Positions 41,143 to 49,125 of a stretch of 64,000 nucleotides of DNA are shown here, piece after piece. This DNA comes from Trebonia sp963771985. GTDB lineage: Bacteria > Actinomycetota > Actinomycetes > Streptosporangiales > Streptosporangiaceae. Position numbers and translations under genes: made by a program. How positions within the stretch are numbered: the first letter of the stretch is position 1; the number at the start of each line of letters is the position of its first letter. The stretch lies in assembly GCA_963771985.1 (NCBI GenBank), contig CAVYVO010000028.1, positions 1-64,000 on the forward strand, in the 5' to 3' direction. The notes under the pieces are model-generated. The model did no database searches. It had not been told where the DNA came from and saw only the letters and a list, made by a program, of their open reading frames with translations.

Positions 41143-42551
41143 CGCCGGCTCCCTTCCGTGGCCTCGGCGGCCGCGGCGGACCGGGGCATCGTCAAGGTCA
41201 CCTTCGTCCCCTCGCCGACGGCGGAGTGCACGGTCGCCGCGCCGCCATGGCGGCTCATCCGGCCGTGGATCGACTCCGCCAGGCCCTTGCGGTCGCCGGG
41301 CACGGCGTCCGGGTCGAAGCCCTTGCCGCGGTCCCGCACAGCCACTTCCACCTGCTCCGGCTCGACCTCGCCGAACAGCGAGATCACACCGGCGCCGGAC
41401 CACTTCGCCGCGTTGACAGTCGCCTCCCTGGCGGCCGCGAGCAGCGCGTTCAGGTCGTCGTCGAGCGGGCAGTCGCCGACGGTGACCACCTCGACCGGAA
41501 CGCCGTGCCTGGCCTCGACGTCCCGCTGGATCTGCCTGATGCCCTCGGCGAACGTGGCCGCGTCCCCGTCGCCGAGGGTGCGTCCCTCGAACAGCCAGGC
41601 GCGCAGCTCGCGTTCCTGCGCCCGGGCGAGCTGGACGACCTGCTGCGGGTCATCGGCGCGCCGCTGGATGAGCGCGAGCGTCTGCAGCACCGAGTCGTGC
41701 ACGCGGGCGGAGATGTCGGCCCGCTCCTCGGCCCTGGCCCTGGCCTGGCGTTCCAGCACCAGGTCGCGGGCGATGCGCAGCCACCAAGGCCCGAGCAGCA
41801 GCACGATCCCGGCGGTCACCAGGATCAGGCCGACGAGCGGGCGGAGCAGGGCGATGCTCTCATGCGACGCGAGGAGCGAGCCCACGCCGACGCCGAGCAG
41901 CACGATCGCCGCGGACAGGCGGATCGCGGTGCCGCGCCTCGCCCTGGCCCCGCCCGGCCCCAGGCTTTCCAGCGGTTCGACCAGGCGCCGCATCGCGGTC
42001 TGCTCGCTGTCTGGCGCGTTCCGCCAGATGAGCGCCAGGAAAGCCGCGCTGGCGACCTGCTGCCAGCCGTAGGTATTGATCAGCCCCGGGTTGAGCACGC
42101 TGGCCACGCCCAAGAGCACGCACAGCAGCGAGGCCAGTCCGACGGCCAGTGCGATGCCCCGGGCATCGTGCCGCGCCCTGCTGCCGATGCTGGCCTCCGC
42201 GCCCTTGGCCGGAATCAGCAGCCAGGCGCCGAGGTAGAACGGGATTACCCAGCCCTGGGAAATCAGCGCCGCGACCACGAACACGATCCGAACGGTGGTC
42301 GGGCTGAAGCCGCGCCAGGCGGCTATGCCGGCCGCGACCCCGCCGGCGAGCCGGTCCTCCGGGTCCCGCCGCAGCGGTTCGCCGTTGCCGCGGTGCCGCC
42401 GCCCGCGCGCCCGCCCCGGCCAGGCGGGGCCCGGCCAGTCAGGATGGGTCTGCCAGTCGCGGTCACCACGCCGGCCATGCCGGTCATGGAAACCGAACGG
42501 CGGCCACGTCGGTTCGCTCGGTTCCTGCACACAACCATCATCGCCCGACAT
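41139..42551 (-). CDS. PspC-domain sensor histidine kinase
   Basis: 470 residues from ATG 42551. A PspC domain (~60-125, LRRDPEDRLAGGVAAGIAAW ... GAWLLIP) is followed by further membrane segments, then HisKA_3 (ARVHDSVLQTLALIQRRA, phospho-His) and the ATPase domain with LLAAAREATVNAAKWSGAG (N box), VAVRDRGKGFDPDA (G1) and DRKGLAESIHGRMSRHGG. Such PspC kinases act like LiaS/PspC-type envelope-stress sensors in actinobacteria. The signal is unknown. Confidence 0.92.
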   Translation of the reverse strand: MSGDDGCVQEPSEPTWPPFGFHDRHGRRGDRDWQTHPDWPGPAWPGRARGRRHRGNGEPLRRDPEDRLAGGVAAGIAAWRGFSPTTVRIVFVVAALISQGWVIPFYLGAWLLIPAKGAEASIGSRARHDARGIALAVGLASLLCVLLGVASVLNPGLINTYGWQQVASAAFLALIWRNAPDSEQTAMRRLVEPLESLGPGGARARRGTAIRLSAAIVLLGVGVGSLLASHESIALLRPLVGLILVTAGIVLLLGPWWLRIARDLVLERQARARAEERADISARVHDSVLQTLALIQRRADDPQQVVQLARAQERELRAWLFEGRTLGDGDAATFAEGIRQIQRDVEARHGVPVEVVTVGDCPLDDDLNALLAAAREATVNAAKWSGAGVISLFGEVEPEQVEVAVRDRGKGFDPDAVPGDRKGLAESIHGRMSRHGGAATVHSAVGEGTKVTLTMPRSAAAAEATEGSRR

Positions 42552-42671
42552 ACCCTGTACAGGCCATCGGGACTTACCCTGATAGGCCCCCAGGCCAGCG
42601 GTTCCCGGGTCAGGGTCAGACCAGGGCCCTTCCCCATACCCTTTGAACGCGCGCGGATGCACGCTTGAGCC

Positions 42672-42965
42672 ATGGAAACCTTCACGGACACCACGCAACA
42701 GGAGCCGGAGCCGATGACCCGGACCGGCCGCCCGCCACTTCGCCGCGCCTACCACGGGCGCATGCTCGCCGGCGTCGCCGCCGGCATCGCCGACTACCTC
42801 AACGTCGACGTCACCCTCATCCGCATCGCCTTCGTCGTGTTCACCTTCCTCGGCGGCGCCGGCATCCCGGCCTACCTGGCCTGCCTGCTCCTCATCCCCG
42901 AAGAGGGCACCGAAGAGTCCATCGCGAGCTCGCTGCTCGACTCCTTTCAGCACGGCTCCCGGTAG
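42672..42965 (+). CDS. PspC domain protein
   Basis: 97 residues. RRAYHGRMLAGVAAGIADYL and NVDVTLIRIAFVVFTFLGGA, then IPAYLACLLLIPEEGTEESI, are a complete PspC domain with one membrane hairpin. It repeats the sensor domain of the divergent kinase (same VAAGIA and LLIP signatures). A CACGCT hexamer six bases before the ATG suggests a leaderless message. It likely belongs to the regulon of the adjacent two-component pair. Confidence 0.88.
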   Translation: METFTDTTQQEPEPMTRTGRPPLRRAYHGRMLAGVAAGIADYLNVDVTLIRIAFVVFTFLGGAGIPAYLACLLLIPEEGTEESIASSLLDSFQHGSR

Positions 42966-42975
42966 GAGGCCAGCC

Positions 42976-43425
42976 ATGTCACCCACATCCAGCCAGCAGT
43001 GGGCCCGCCGCATCCGCTACTCCGACCAGCACATCCGGGTCTCCGACGCGGAGCGTAACGCGGTCACCGAACGCCTCGCCGAGCACTACAGCGACGGCCG
43101 ACTCGACCAGGCCGAGTTCGACGAGCGGGTCTCCCGTGCGATGGCCGCCAAGACTCGCGGCGACCTCGAGGGCCTATTCGACGACCTGCCGGACCCCGCG
43201 CCCGCGGGGACGGGCGGCCCGGGCGACCCGTCGGCCCCGTTCCGGGTGCGCCGTCGCCGCGGCGCCCCTGCCCGCCCGGTCCTCATGGTGGTCCTTGTCA
43301 TCGCACTCGCGATCGCCCTGGGCCACACCGTCGCCGCCTTCTTCCTCCCCTGGTTCTGGGTCGCGGTCGTCGTCGTGGCCATCGTGTTCATCTCCCGCTC
43401 CTCGCATGCCCGCCACGACCGTTGA
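42976..43425 (+). CDS. DUF1707 (SHOCT-like) membrane protein
   Basis: 149 residues. RVSDAERNAVTERLAEHYSD and GRLDQAEFDERVSRAMAAKT, then RGDLEGLFDDLP, are the DUF1707 domain. Two membrane segments (VLMVVLVIALAIALGHTVAA, WFWVAVVVVAIVFIS) follow. The domain is often attached to envelope-stress proteins. It starts ten bases after pspC, with GTAGGAGGCCAGCC as ribosome site, so the two form one unit. Confidence 0.9.
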   Translation: MSPTSSQQWARRIRYSDQHIRVSDAERNAVTERLAEHYSDGRLDQAEFDERVSRAMAAKTRGDLEGLFDDLPDPAPAGTGGPGDPSAPFRVRRRRGAPARPVLMVVLVIALAIALGHTVAAFFLPWFWVAVVVVAIVFISRSSHARHDR

Positions 43426-43476
43426 GGCAGTCAGCTCCGGATGGCTGGATGGCCGGACGGCTCCGGCCGAGCGCGG

Positions 43477-44640
43477 CTAGCGCGCCGGCCGGAGCGCCGT
43501 CCAGTACACGGCGCACATCGCGAGGCCGAGGATGAGCAGCGCGGGGCCGAGCGCTCGCGCGCTGAGCGCGCCGATGGCCAGCCCGATGCCGGACGGCAGT
43601 GCCGCGCTTCCGACGGCCGACGCCGCGACCTGCAGGCCGACGGCCGCGGTGGCATCCCTCGCGGTCACCCGGTCTGCTGTGGTCAGCGTGACCAGCGGGA
43701 ATACGGGGGCGGCCGCCAGGCCGAGCAACAGCATCCCGGCGACCGCGACGAACGCGGGCGCGGGCACCGTCATGAGCACGGCGCCCGCCGGGATCCCGGC
43801 GACTGCGGCCGCCAGTACCCGCCGTGCCCCGGCTCGCTCGGCCACTGGCCCGAGCACGGCACGCCCGGCGAACATCATCACCCAGTAGGCCGACACCGCC
43901 ACGCCGGCGACCGTGTCCGGCAGGCCGCGCCCGGACGTCAGGAACACGTAGCCCCAGATGCCCGCGGCCGACTCGACCCCGGTTTCCACGGCCGTGAACG
44001 CGACTCCGGCGAGCACGCCGCGCCGCCGCGGGCGCCGGTTTTCCCGCTTTCCGCGATCCGCGCCGCTCACGGCAGCGCTGACGCCCGTGTTGCCCGCGGG
44101 CAGCGGTTCCCAGCCGCGCCGCGTGGCCGCCAGGACCAGCGCGATAACCGCCATGACGGCCGCCATCGAGGCGAAGGCGAACCGCCAGGACAGCGCGACG
44201 GCCAGCGCGGCGGTGACGAGCAGTGGCCCGAGCGTCGCGCCGAGCCCGTAGCTGGCGTGCATCCAGTTGATATCCCGCGGGCCGAACCGCGCGGCGGCGT
44301 TGGCGTTGAGCGCGGCGTCGATCATTCCGAAACCGGTGCTGAACACGGCGCTGCCCGCCGCGATCAGCCACAGCGCGGGTGCCCCGGCCTCGACAGCGAG
44401 CGCGATGCCGACCAGCGCCGCGCCGCAGGCCACGAACCAGCCGATCGGAAAGCGCGGCAGGATCCGCCCGGTGATGGTGCTTGACGCGGCAGAGGTGGCT
44501 ACTCCCGCGAAGAGCACGACCCCGAGTGCGCCGATCGGCTCGTGGATGCTGAGCCGCATCGACGGCCACAGCATGCCCAGGGTAGAGCCGGGCAGCGCGA
44601 CGCCAAGATAGGTAAGACAGGACAGCAAGAACACAGACAC
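43477..44640 (-). CDS. MFS transporter
   Basis: 387 residues with about twelve hydrophobic segments. The first half ends with ALVLAATRRGWEPLPAG; a basic central loop (DRGKRENRRPRRRG) separates it from the second half. TGRILPRFPIGWFVACGAAL and GRAVLGPVAERAGARRVLAA occupy the conserved loop 2-3 and 8-9 positions. GMIDAALNANAAARFGPRDI resembles sugar/FucP- or drug-type MFS proteins in this phylum. Substrate unknown. Confidence 0.88.
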   Translation of the reverse strand: MSVFLLSCLTYLGVALPGSTLGMLWPSMRLSIHEPIGALGVVLFAGVATSAASSTITGRILPRFPIGWFVACGAALVGIALAVEAGAPALWLIAAGSAVFSTGFGMIDAALNANAAARFGPRDINWMHASYGLGATLGPLLVTAALAVALSWRFAFASMAAVMAVIALVLAATRRGWEPLPAGNTGVSAAVSGADRGKRENRRPRRRGVLAGVAFTAVETGVESAAGIWGYVFLTSGRGLPDTVAGVAVSAYWVMMFAGRAVLGPVAERAGARRVLAAAVAGIPAGAVLMTVPAPAFVAVAGMLLLGLAAAPVFPLVTLTTADRVTARDATAAVGLQVAASAVGSAALPSGIGLAIGALSARALGPALLILGLAMCAVYWTALRPAR

Positions 44641-44864
44641 GGTGAGGAGTCCTCGGAAAAGGTGCTGTGGTCAAGACAGCACGCGTCGACAGGGAAGCGG
44701 TCAGCGCGTGCGCGGTTGCCCGGGCATCCTCAGCTCCTCGCGGCTTTCGGTGTCTATGCGGAGCTTATCCCCTGATGCCGGCCCGGCAAAGACATCGCCG
44801 GCTTAGCGGCAGGACCGTACGATCGGCGAATCAGCTATCCGCTAACGGGAAGAGACGGGCAGGC

Positions 44865-45755
44865 ATGAGTTCTTGCGCGACGTGCGGTCGCCCACGCACC
44901 GGGACAGCCTCCTTCTGCGCGGGGTGCGGTACGCGGTTCCCCGACGTGCCCGAGACACCGGAATCCGGATCCGCCGAAACCCGGTGGGACACGCGCGTGA
45001 ACCTCCCAGGCGGAGCGGCCCCGTCCGCCGGGCCGCCCGCGAACCCGGCGCTGGGCCCGCTGCCGCCCACAGTGGTGCCGCCGGGCCAGGGGGGATCCGG
45101 CTTCGGTCCGCCGCCACCGTCCCCGCGCCGCGGCGGGTCGGGGCTGCTGATCGCGCTGGTGGTCGTGCTGGTGCTCGCCGTCGGGGGCGGCGCCTTCGCG
45201 CTTGTCTCCGCTGTGACCGGGCATAAGACCACGGCGCAGCCATCAGGTCAGCCGACGTCCGGGTCGCCGGCCACGCCGTCGGCCGGCGCGAGTACGACCC
45301 CCGCGTCGGCGACTCCCACGGCGGCTACGTCCGCCACCGCCAGCCCAGGCGACACCGCCGTGACCGTGGCGCCCGCGGCCGCGGGCGATCCCACGGCCCC
45401 GCAGGTCCAGGCGCTGCTCGAGCGCTACTTCGCGGCGATCAACGCCCACGACTACGCCGCCTACAGCAGCCTGCTCGACGCGCGGATGCGGCAGCAGAAC
45501 TCGGCGTCCACGTTCGCCTCCGGCTACGCCACGACGCACGACTCGGCCGAGACGCTTACCGGCATCAGCGGAACCGGCGGCGGAGACCTCGCCGCGACGG
45601 TGTCGTTCACCAGCCACCAGAGCCCCGCCGATAGCATCAACGACAGCTCGTGCACGGCGTGGACGATCACCCTCTACCTGGAGCCGCAGGGCAGCGGCTA
45701 CCTGATCGGGCCGCCTGCGGCCGGGTACCAGCCAACTCACCAGGACTGCCCGTAG
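44865..45755 (+). CDS. Zinc-ribbon, single-pass membrane protein with SnoaL-like exterior domain
   Basis: 296 residues. SCATCGRPRTGTASFCAGCG is an N-terminal zinc ribbon. A Pro/Gly linker, a membrane segment (LLIALVVVLVLAVGGGAFAL) and a Thr/Ala/Ser-rich outer linker follow. The last ~120 residues (QVQALLERYFAAINAHDYAA YSSLL in the sequence, then TLTGISGTGGGDL and TVSFTSHQSP) look like an NTF2/SnoaL-type alpha+beta domain. No function is assigned. The next gene begins 18 bases later and is probably co-transcribed. Confidence 0.75.
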   Translation: MSSCATCGRPRTGTASFCAGCGTRFPDVPETPESGSAETRWDTRVNLPGGAAPSAGPPANPALGPLPPTVVPPGQGGSGFGPPPPSPRRGGSGLLIALVVVLVLAVGGGAFALVSAVTGHKTTAQPSGQPTSGSPATPSAGASTTPASATPTAATSATASPGDTAVTVAPAAAGDPTAPQVQALLERYFAAINAHDYAAYSSLLDARMRQQNSASTFASGYATTHDSAETLTGISGTGGGDLAATVSFTSHQSPADSINDSSCTAWTITLYLEPQGSGYLIGPPAAGYQPTHQDCP

Positions 45756-45773
45756 CGCACCGCAGGAGAAGAC

Positions 45774-46940
45774 ATGGCCGTACCGCTCGCCGCCCGGTGC
45801 GTCGCGGCGGCGTTCGGCGCGCTGCTGCTGCTCGTCGACTGGAGCAGCGTGGTCGGCACGCTGATCGTGCCACGGCCAGTCGGCTCGCTGCTGACCCGCC
45901 TGGTGGACCGGCTCGTCATCGCCGCTTACCGTTTCGGGACGCGAGGGATCGACGACTACCGCAGGCGGGACCGGATCTTCGCGACGAAAGCGGCGGCCAT
46001 CCTCCTGACGCAGCTCGTCGTCTGGCTCGTCAGCGCGTTCATCGCTTTCACGCTCCTGCTATGGCCGTTCGCGACCAGTGGCATCACCGCGGCGTTCACC
46101 GACGCGGGCTCGTCGATCTTCACGCTCGGCTTCTCGGAGCCGCAAGGCGCGGGACCCGCCGTGCTGATCTTCCTGGGCGCGGCCACCGGCCTGGTCCTCG
46201 TGGCACTGCAGATCGGGTACCTGCCGACGCTCTATGCCGCCTTCAACCGGCGCGAGACCGAGGTCGCGCTCCTCAACGCGCGGTCCGGCTTCCCCTCGTG
46301 GGGCCCGGAACTGCTCGCGCGCACCTACTACGCACTCGGCTCGGGCGTGTCAGCGGTCGACACGCTGCCGGATTTGTACGGGCGATGGGAACGGTGGGCA
46401 GCGGACGTCGCGGAGAGCCACACGACATACCTGCCGCTGGTCCGGTTCCGCTCGCCGCTCAGCTTGTCGTCCTGGGTGACGTCGCTGCTCGCGGTGCTCG
46501 ACTCCGCGGCGCTTATCCTCACGCTCGCCCCGGAGATCGCGCCGACCGTCCCCGCCAGGCTGTGCCTGCGCGGCGGGTCCCAGTGCTTCCGCCGCATCGC
46601 GCGAGCGATGGGCATCGAGGTGGCCGAGGAGGCCGACCCGGACGCCGGGATTGCCCTCACCTACGAGGAGTTCCTCGACGCGGTGAGCCGGATGCACGAG
46701 GTCGGCTTCCCGATCAGCCGCGATCCGGCCCAGGCCTGGCCCGAGTTCGTAGGCTGGCGGGTCAACTACGAATACGCGGCCTACCGGATCGCCGAGGTGT
46801 TGGACGCGGTCCCGGCCCTATGGTCGGGTCCGCGCCACCGCCCGACGCCACCGATCCCCCCGTACCGGCCGCCAACCGGCCGCCAGCCCCCGGCCGGCCA
46901 CCAGCCCCCGGCCGGCCACCAGCCTCCAGCCAAAACGTGA
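45774..46940 (+). CDS. Two-TM ion-channel-like membrane protein
   Basis: 388 residues. Three to four hydrophobic segments lie in the first 160 residues, with a pore-like loop GSSIFTLGFSEPQGAGPAVL between FIAFTLLLWPF and IFLGAATGLVLVALQIGYL. Thr-Leu-Gly-Phe sits where K+ channels carry TVGYG. A cytosolic helical domain (~165-370) follows, then an HQPPAGHQPPAG repeat at the end. Similar proteins in actinobacteria are annotated as hypothetical or two-pore-domain-like. Ion selectivity cannot be stated. Confidence 0.6.
   Translation: MAVPLAARCVAAAFGALLLLVDWSSVVGTLIVPRPVGSLLTRLVDRLVIAAYRFGTRGIDDYRRRDRIFATKAAAILLTQLVVWLVSAFIAFTLLLWPFATSGITAAFTDAGSSIFTLGFSEPQGAGPAVLIFLGAATGLVLVALQIGYLPTLYAAFNRRETEVALLNARSGFPSWGPELLARTYYALGSGVSAVDTLPDLYGRWERWAADVAESHTTYLPLVRFRSPLSLSSWVTSLLAVLDSAALILTLAPEIAPTVPARLCLRGGSQCFRRIARAMGIEVAEEADPDAGIALTYEEFLDAVSRMHEVGFPISRDPAQAWPEFVGWRVNYEYAAYRIAEVLDAVPALWSGPRHRPTPPIPPYRPPTGRQPPAGHQPPAGHQPPAKT
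46883..46925 (+). repeat. 18-bp tandem repeat at the 3' end of the channel-like gene
   Basis: The unit encodes QPPAGH and is repeated about 2.5 times, forming a Pro-rich C-terminal tail. Confidence 0.8.
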
Positions 46941-46966
46941 GCGGGCCGATTGCGCAATCGACCCGC
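46941..46966. repeat. GGTCGATTGCGCAATCGACC-type palindrome
   Basis: GCGGG-CCGATTGCGCAATCG-ACCCGC, one mismatch over 26 bases. It overlaps no gene and begins right after the stop codon TGA-like end of the channel-like gene. CTCTAGGCAACGTT follows. Confidence 0.8.
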
Positions 46967-47198
46967 TCTAGGCAACGTTCCGGAATAAGGTGATTTTCCG
47001 GCGTGTCGAGTGCCCGTGATGTGGTTCACTGGCCCTCCGCGGCCGGTTCCCGGGCAGAGATGCCCGGAATGCGGCTTTTGTGCATGCGGGGCGGATGCCG
47101 TGGAACGGAGCTTCACGTAACGGGAGATAAGGGTGTGAAACGGGCGGTGTGCCCGATACGCCGCAAACGCACGTTATTTTTAAACGTTGCTCTAGCCT

Positions 47199-47218
47199 GG
47201 TCGATTGCGCGATCGACC
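47199..47218. repeat. GGTCGATTGCGCGATCGACC palindrome
   Basis: Same family as the copies at 21819, 31769 and 46941, with one changed base pair. Here AACGTTGCTCTAGCCT precedes it; read in reverse this resembles CTCTAGGCAACGTT after the copy at 46941. Confidence 0.75.
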
Positions 47219-47343
47219 CACTCTGGGGCCTTGCCAGCTATCCGGCTGGCCGTCCGTCCCGGGCCTGTCTCCGGGCGCACCGTCCCGTGCCTGCGCACGG
47301 TGGTGCGTGAGTTGCCCATGGGATTTGCCCGTGGGGTCCGTTC

Positions 47344-47355
47344 CATGATCACGAA
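47344..47355 (-). repeat. TTCGTGATCATG motif (reverse orientation)
   Basis: CATGATCACGAA on the plus strand. It forms an inverted pair with 47403-47414. Confidence 0.55.
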
Positions 47356-47393
47356 TTTATTTACGTGCCATAGCGCGCATTTCTTTACGTCAT

Positions 47394-47414
47394 GAAAAAG
47401 TTTTCGTGATCATG
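47394..47414 (+). repeat. GAAAAA-GTTTTCG-TGATCATG element
   Basis: The element GAAAAAGTTTTCG followed by TGATCATG recurs nearly unchanged at 55965-55986. The first part is a small A/T palindrome. Confidence 0.65.
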
Positions 47415-47504
47415 CGGGGTAGCGGCCTGCCGCCGGGTCCGGGGAGGCTGTCCGCTGTAACTCATGCGGCCGGACAGGCCGCAGGGGCGCGTGATCACCG
47501 CCGG

Positions 47505-47612
47505 GCGCCGGGCGGCGGGCCGGGCGGCGGGCGAGGCCGGGGGCGGGGCCGGGGGCCGGGGCCGCGGGCGAGGCCGGGGGCGGGTGCCGGGGGCGGGGGC
47601 GGGGCGGCGAGG
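47505..47612 (+). repeat. G-rich tract with many runs of four or more G
   Basis: About 108 bases composed of GGGGC, GGGCGG and GAGGCC units on the plus strand. It is a strong candidate for G-quadruplex formation. It ends ~50 bases before the MarR start. Confidence 0.65.
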
Positions 47613-47626
47613 CCAGGGGCGGCATA

Positions 47627-47640
47627 AATGAATCGTCATT
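47627..47640. promoter_or_regulatory. Candidate MarR operator
   Basis: AATGA-ATCG-TCATT is a perfect inverted repeat 24 bases before the marR-like start, where the -35 region would lie. Position suggests autorepression. Confidence 0.5.
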
Positions 47641-47651
47641 CATTAGCGCGC

Positions 47652-47657
47652 TATGCT
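47652..47657 (+). promoter_or_regulatory. -10-like hexamer of the MarR gene (leaderless arrangement)
   Basis: TATGCT ends six bases before the ATG at 47664, the same spacing as in galU, moaC and lnt. Confidence 0.5.
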
Positions 47658-47663
47658 GAAGGC

Positions 47664-48125
47664 ATGACCGGCATGTGGCTCAGCGTGGACGAACAGCGGG
47701 TCTGGCGCACGTACCTGCGGATGAGCTCGCTGCTGCCCGCCCAGCTCAACCGGCAGTTGCAGCACGATTCGGGGCTCACCCTGCCGGAATACGAGGTGCT
47801 CGTGCAGCTCAGCGAGGCGCCGGAGCGGCGGCTCCGCCCGTTCCAGATCTGCGGGGCGTTGACCTGGGAGCAAAGCCGCCTGTCCCATCAGCTCAGCCGC
47901 ATGCAGCGCCGGGGGCTCGTCGCCAGGGAAGAGTGCGAGGCCGACGGGAGGGGCGCTTTCGTCGTCCTCACGGCGGCCGGGGCTGCCGCGATCGGCTCCG
48001 CGGCTCCCGGGCACGTCGCGGCAGTCCGCACGCTGATCTTCGACCGGCTGACCGAAGATCAGCGCGCCGCGTTCGAGCGGGCGTGCGCGGCTATCGTCGA
48101 CGCGCTCACGGAGCAGGCCGACTGA
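47664..48125 (+). CDS. MarR family transcriptional regulator
   Basis: 153 residues. LTLPEYEVLVQLSEAPERRL and LTWEQSRLSHQLSRMQRRGL are the winged HTH, followed by VAREECEADGRGAFVVLTAA (the wing). MWLSVDEQRVWRTYLRMSSL is the N-terminal dimer helix of this subfamily. The final helices carry LTEDQRAAFERACAAIVDAL. Ligand unknown. The upstream ATG at 47628 is inside the operator and unlikely. Confidence 0.92.
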   Translation: MTGMWLSVDEQRVWRTYLRMSSLLPAQLNRQLQHDSGLTLPEYEVLVQLSEAPERRLRPFQICGALTWEQSRLSHQLSRMQRRGLVAREECEADGRGAFVVLTAAGAAAIGSAAPGHVAAVRTLIFDRLTEDQRAAFERACAAIVDALTEQAD

Positions 48126-48135
48126 GCACGCCGCG

Positions 48136-49125
48136 CTAGGGGGTCGGGGTCGGAGCGGGCCCGCCGCCCTGGTTCCCCTGCACGGGCCCGGCGCTCGCGG
48201 TCGGCGAGCCCGTAGCGCCCTGCCCCGGCCGCGCGGAAGCGTTCCGCGGACTCTGGTTGCCCTGGCCGGTATTCGCCGGGACCTTCGCGGACGAGGGCGA
48301 GCCGACTCCGGGGGCGCCGTGGGGGAACCCGCCGGGGAACGGAGCCTTCAAGTACGGGCTGCAGTAGCGGAACACGTGCGTGGGACCGCCGGCCATCTTG
48401 GTGAGCTGCTGCCAGAGAGAGATGTCCGCTGCCCAGCTTGACCGGGATCGCGGAGGCTGGAGCAGGCTGCGGTACGCGTCCTGGCAGAGCCGGCCCCGCG
48501 CGGCCGACGACGACGGCGACGGCCCCGGCGTGACGGGACGGACGGAAGGCGTGGCACGCGAAGTGACAGAAGGGGCGACGGGAGTGGCAGGCCCGGTCCC
48601 TCGATGCTTAGCCGAAGTGCGACCGTGTCCGGCGTGATGCACCGCCGACGACGACGTGGCGGCCGGGTGCACGAAGCGCGCGAGTCGCTCGATCGGAGCG
48701 GGCAGGTTGCCGCTGAACGCCACGATGACCGCGATCAAGACCACCGCCGCGGCACTCATCAGCACTCCCGCGCGCCGGCTCACCGCCCGGCCCGGCCGCC
48801 GGCGAGCGCGGTGCCGCGCCGCCCGCCGCGGCGAACCGCCTGCCAGCAGCGCGGGAAACTCCAGGGTGTCCGCTCGGCCGGCCCGGCCCAACCCGAGCGC
48901 GCGGAACTCGGCCATGGCAGCCGGCTCGCCGCGGAGTTCGGCGGCCGCCGGGGCCGCCCGGAGCGCGGTCAGGGTTTCCGCGACCGGGCGGAGGACATCG
49001 GGAATGTCCGCCGTCTCACCGGACAGCACAGCGTCGAGATCCCGCTCGTCGAACGGCACGGGACCCCAGCTTGGCGGCAGCAGGCTGTCTGGCATGTCAT
49101 CGTCTGGAACGCCGTATCCGGTCAA
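48136..49125 (-). CDS. Single-pass membrane partner of the ECF sigma factor (probable anti-sigma)
   Basis: 329 residues from a TTG that overlaps the sigma stop (TTGA). The cytosolic part (~1-110: FDERDLDAVLSGETADIPDV, VAETLTALRAAPAAAELRGE) precedes a basic stretch and one membrane segment (GVLMSAAAVVLIAVIVAFSG). The exterior is Pro/Ser/Thr/Gly-rich (tail GQGNQSPRNASARPGQGATG) with two Cys (RLCQDAYRSLLQ, FRYCSPYL). Position and layout fit an anti-sigma factor, but no zinc motif is present, so this is inferred. Confidence 0.65.
   Translation of the reverse strand: MTGYGVPDDDMPDSLLPPSWGPVPFDERDLDAVLSGETADIPDVLRPVAETLTALRAAPAAAELRGEPAAMAEFRALGLGRAGRADTLEFPALLAGGSPRRAARHRARRRPGRAVSRRAGVLMSAAAVVLIAVIVAFSGNLPAPIERLARFVHPAATSSSAVHHAGHGRTSAKHRGTGPATPVAPSVTSRATPSVRPVTPGPSPSSSAARGRLCQDAYRSLLQPPRSRSSWAADISLWQQLTKMAGGPTHVFRYCSPYLKAPFPGGFPHGAPGVGSPSSAKVPANTGQGNQSPRNASARPGQGATGSPTASAGPVQGNQGGGPAPTPTP

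Larger units (their letters stand above)
46967..47663. other. Long intergenic region before the MarR gene
   Basis: About 700 bases without a convincing gene. It contains an A/T-rich part with a palindrome (47199), two TTCGTGATCATG motifs in inverted orientation (47344, 47403), a very G-rich tract (47505-47612) and the MarR operator. A plus-strand frame at 47003-47395 shows no conserved features. Confidence 0.6.

Noticed and set aside
47003..47395. 130-codon plus-strand frame before marR
   Set aside because: No domain, several rare codons (TTA, ATA), crosses the palindrome and A/T-rich elements, no ribosome site.
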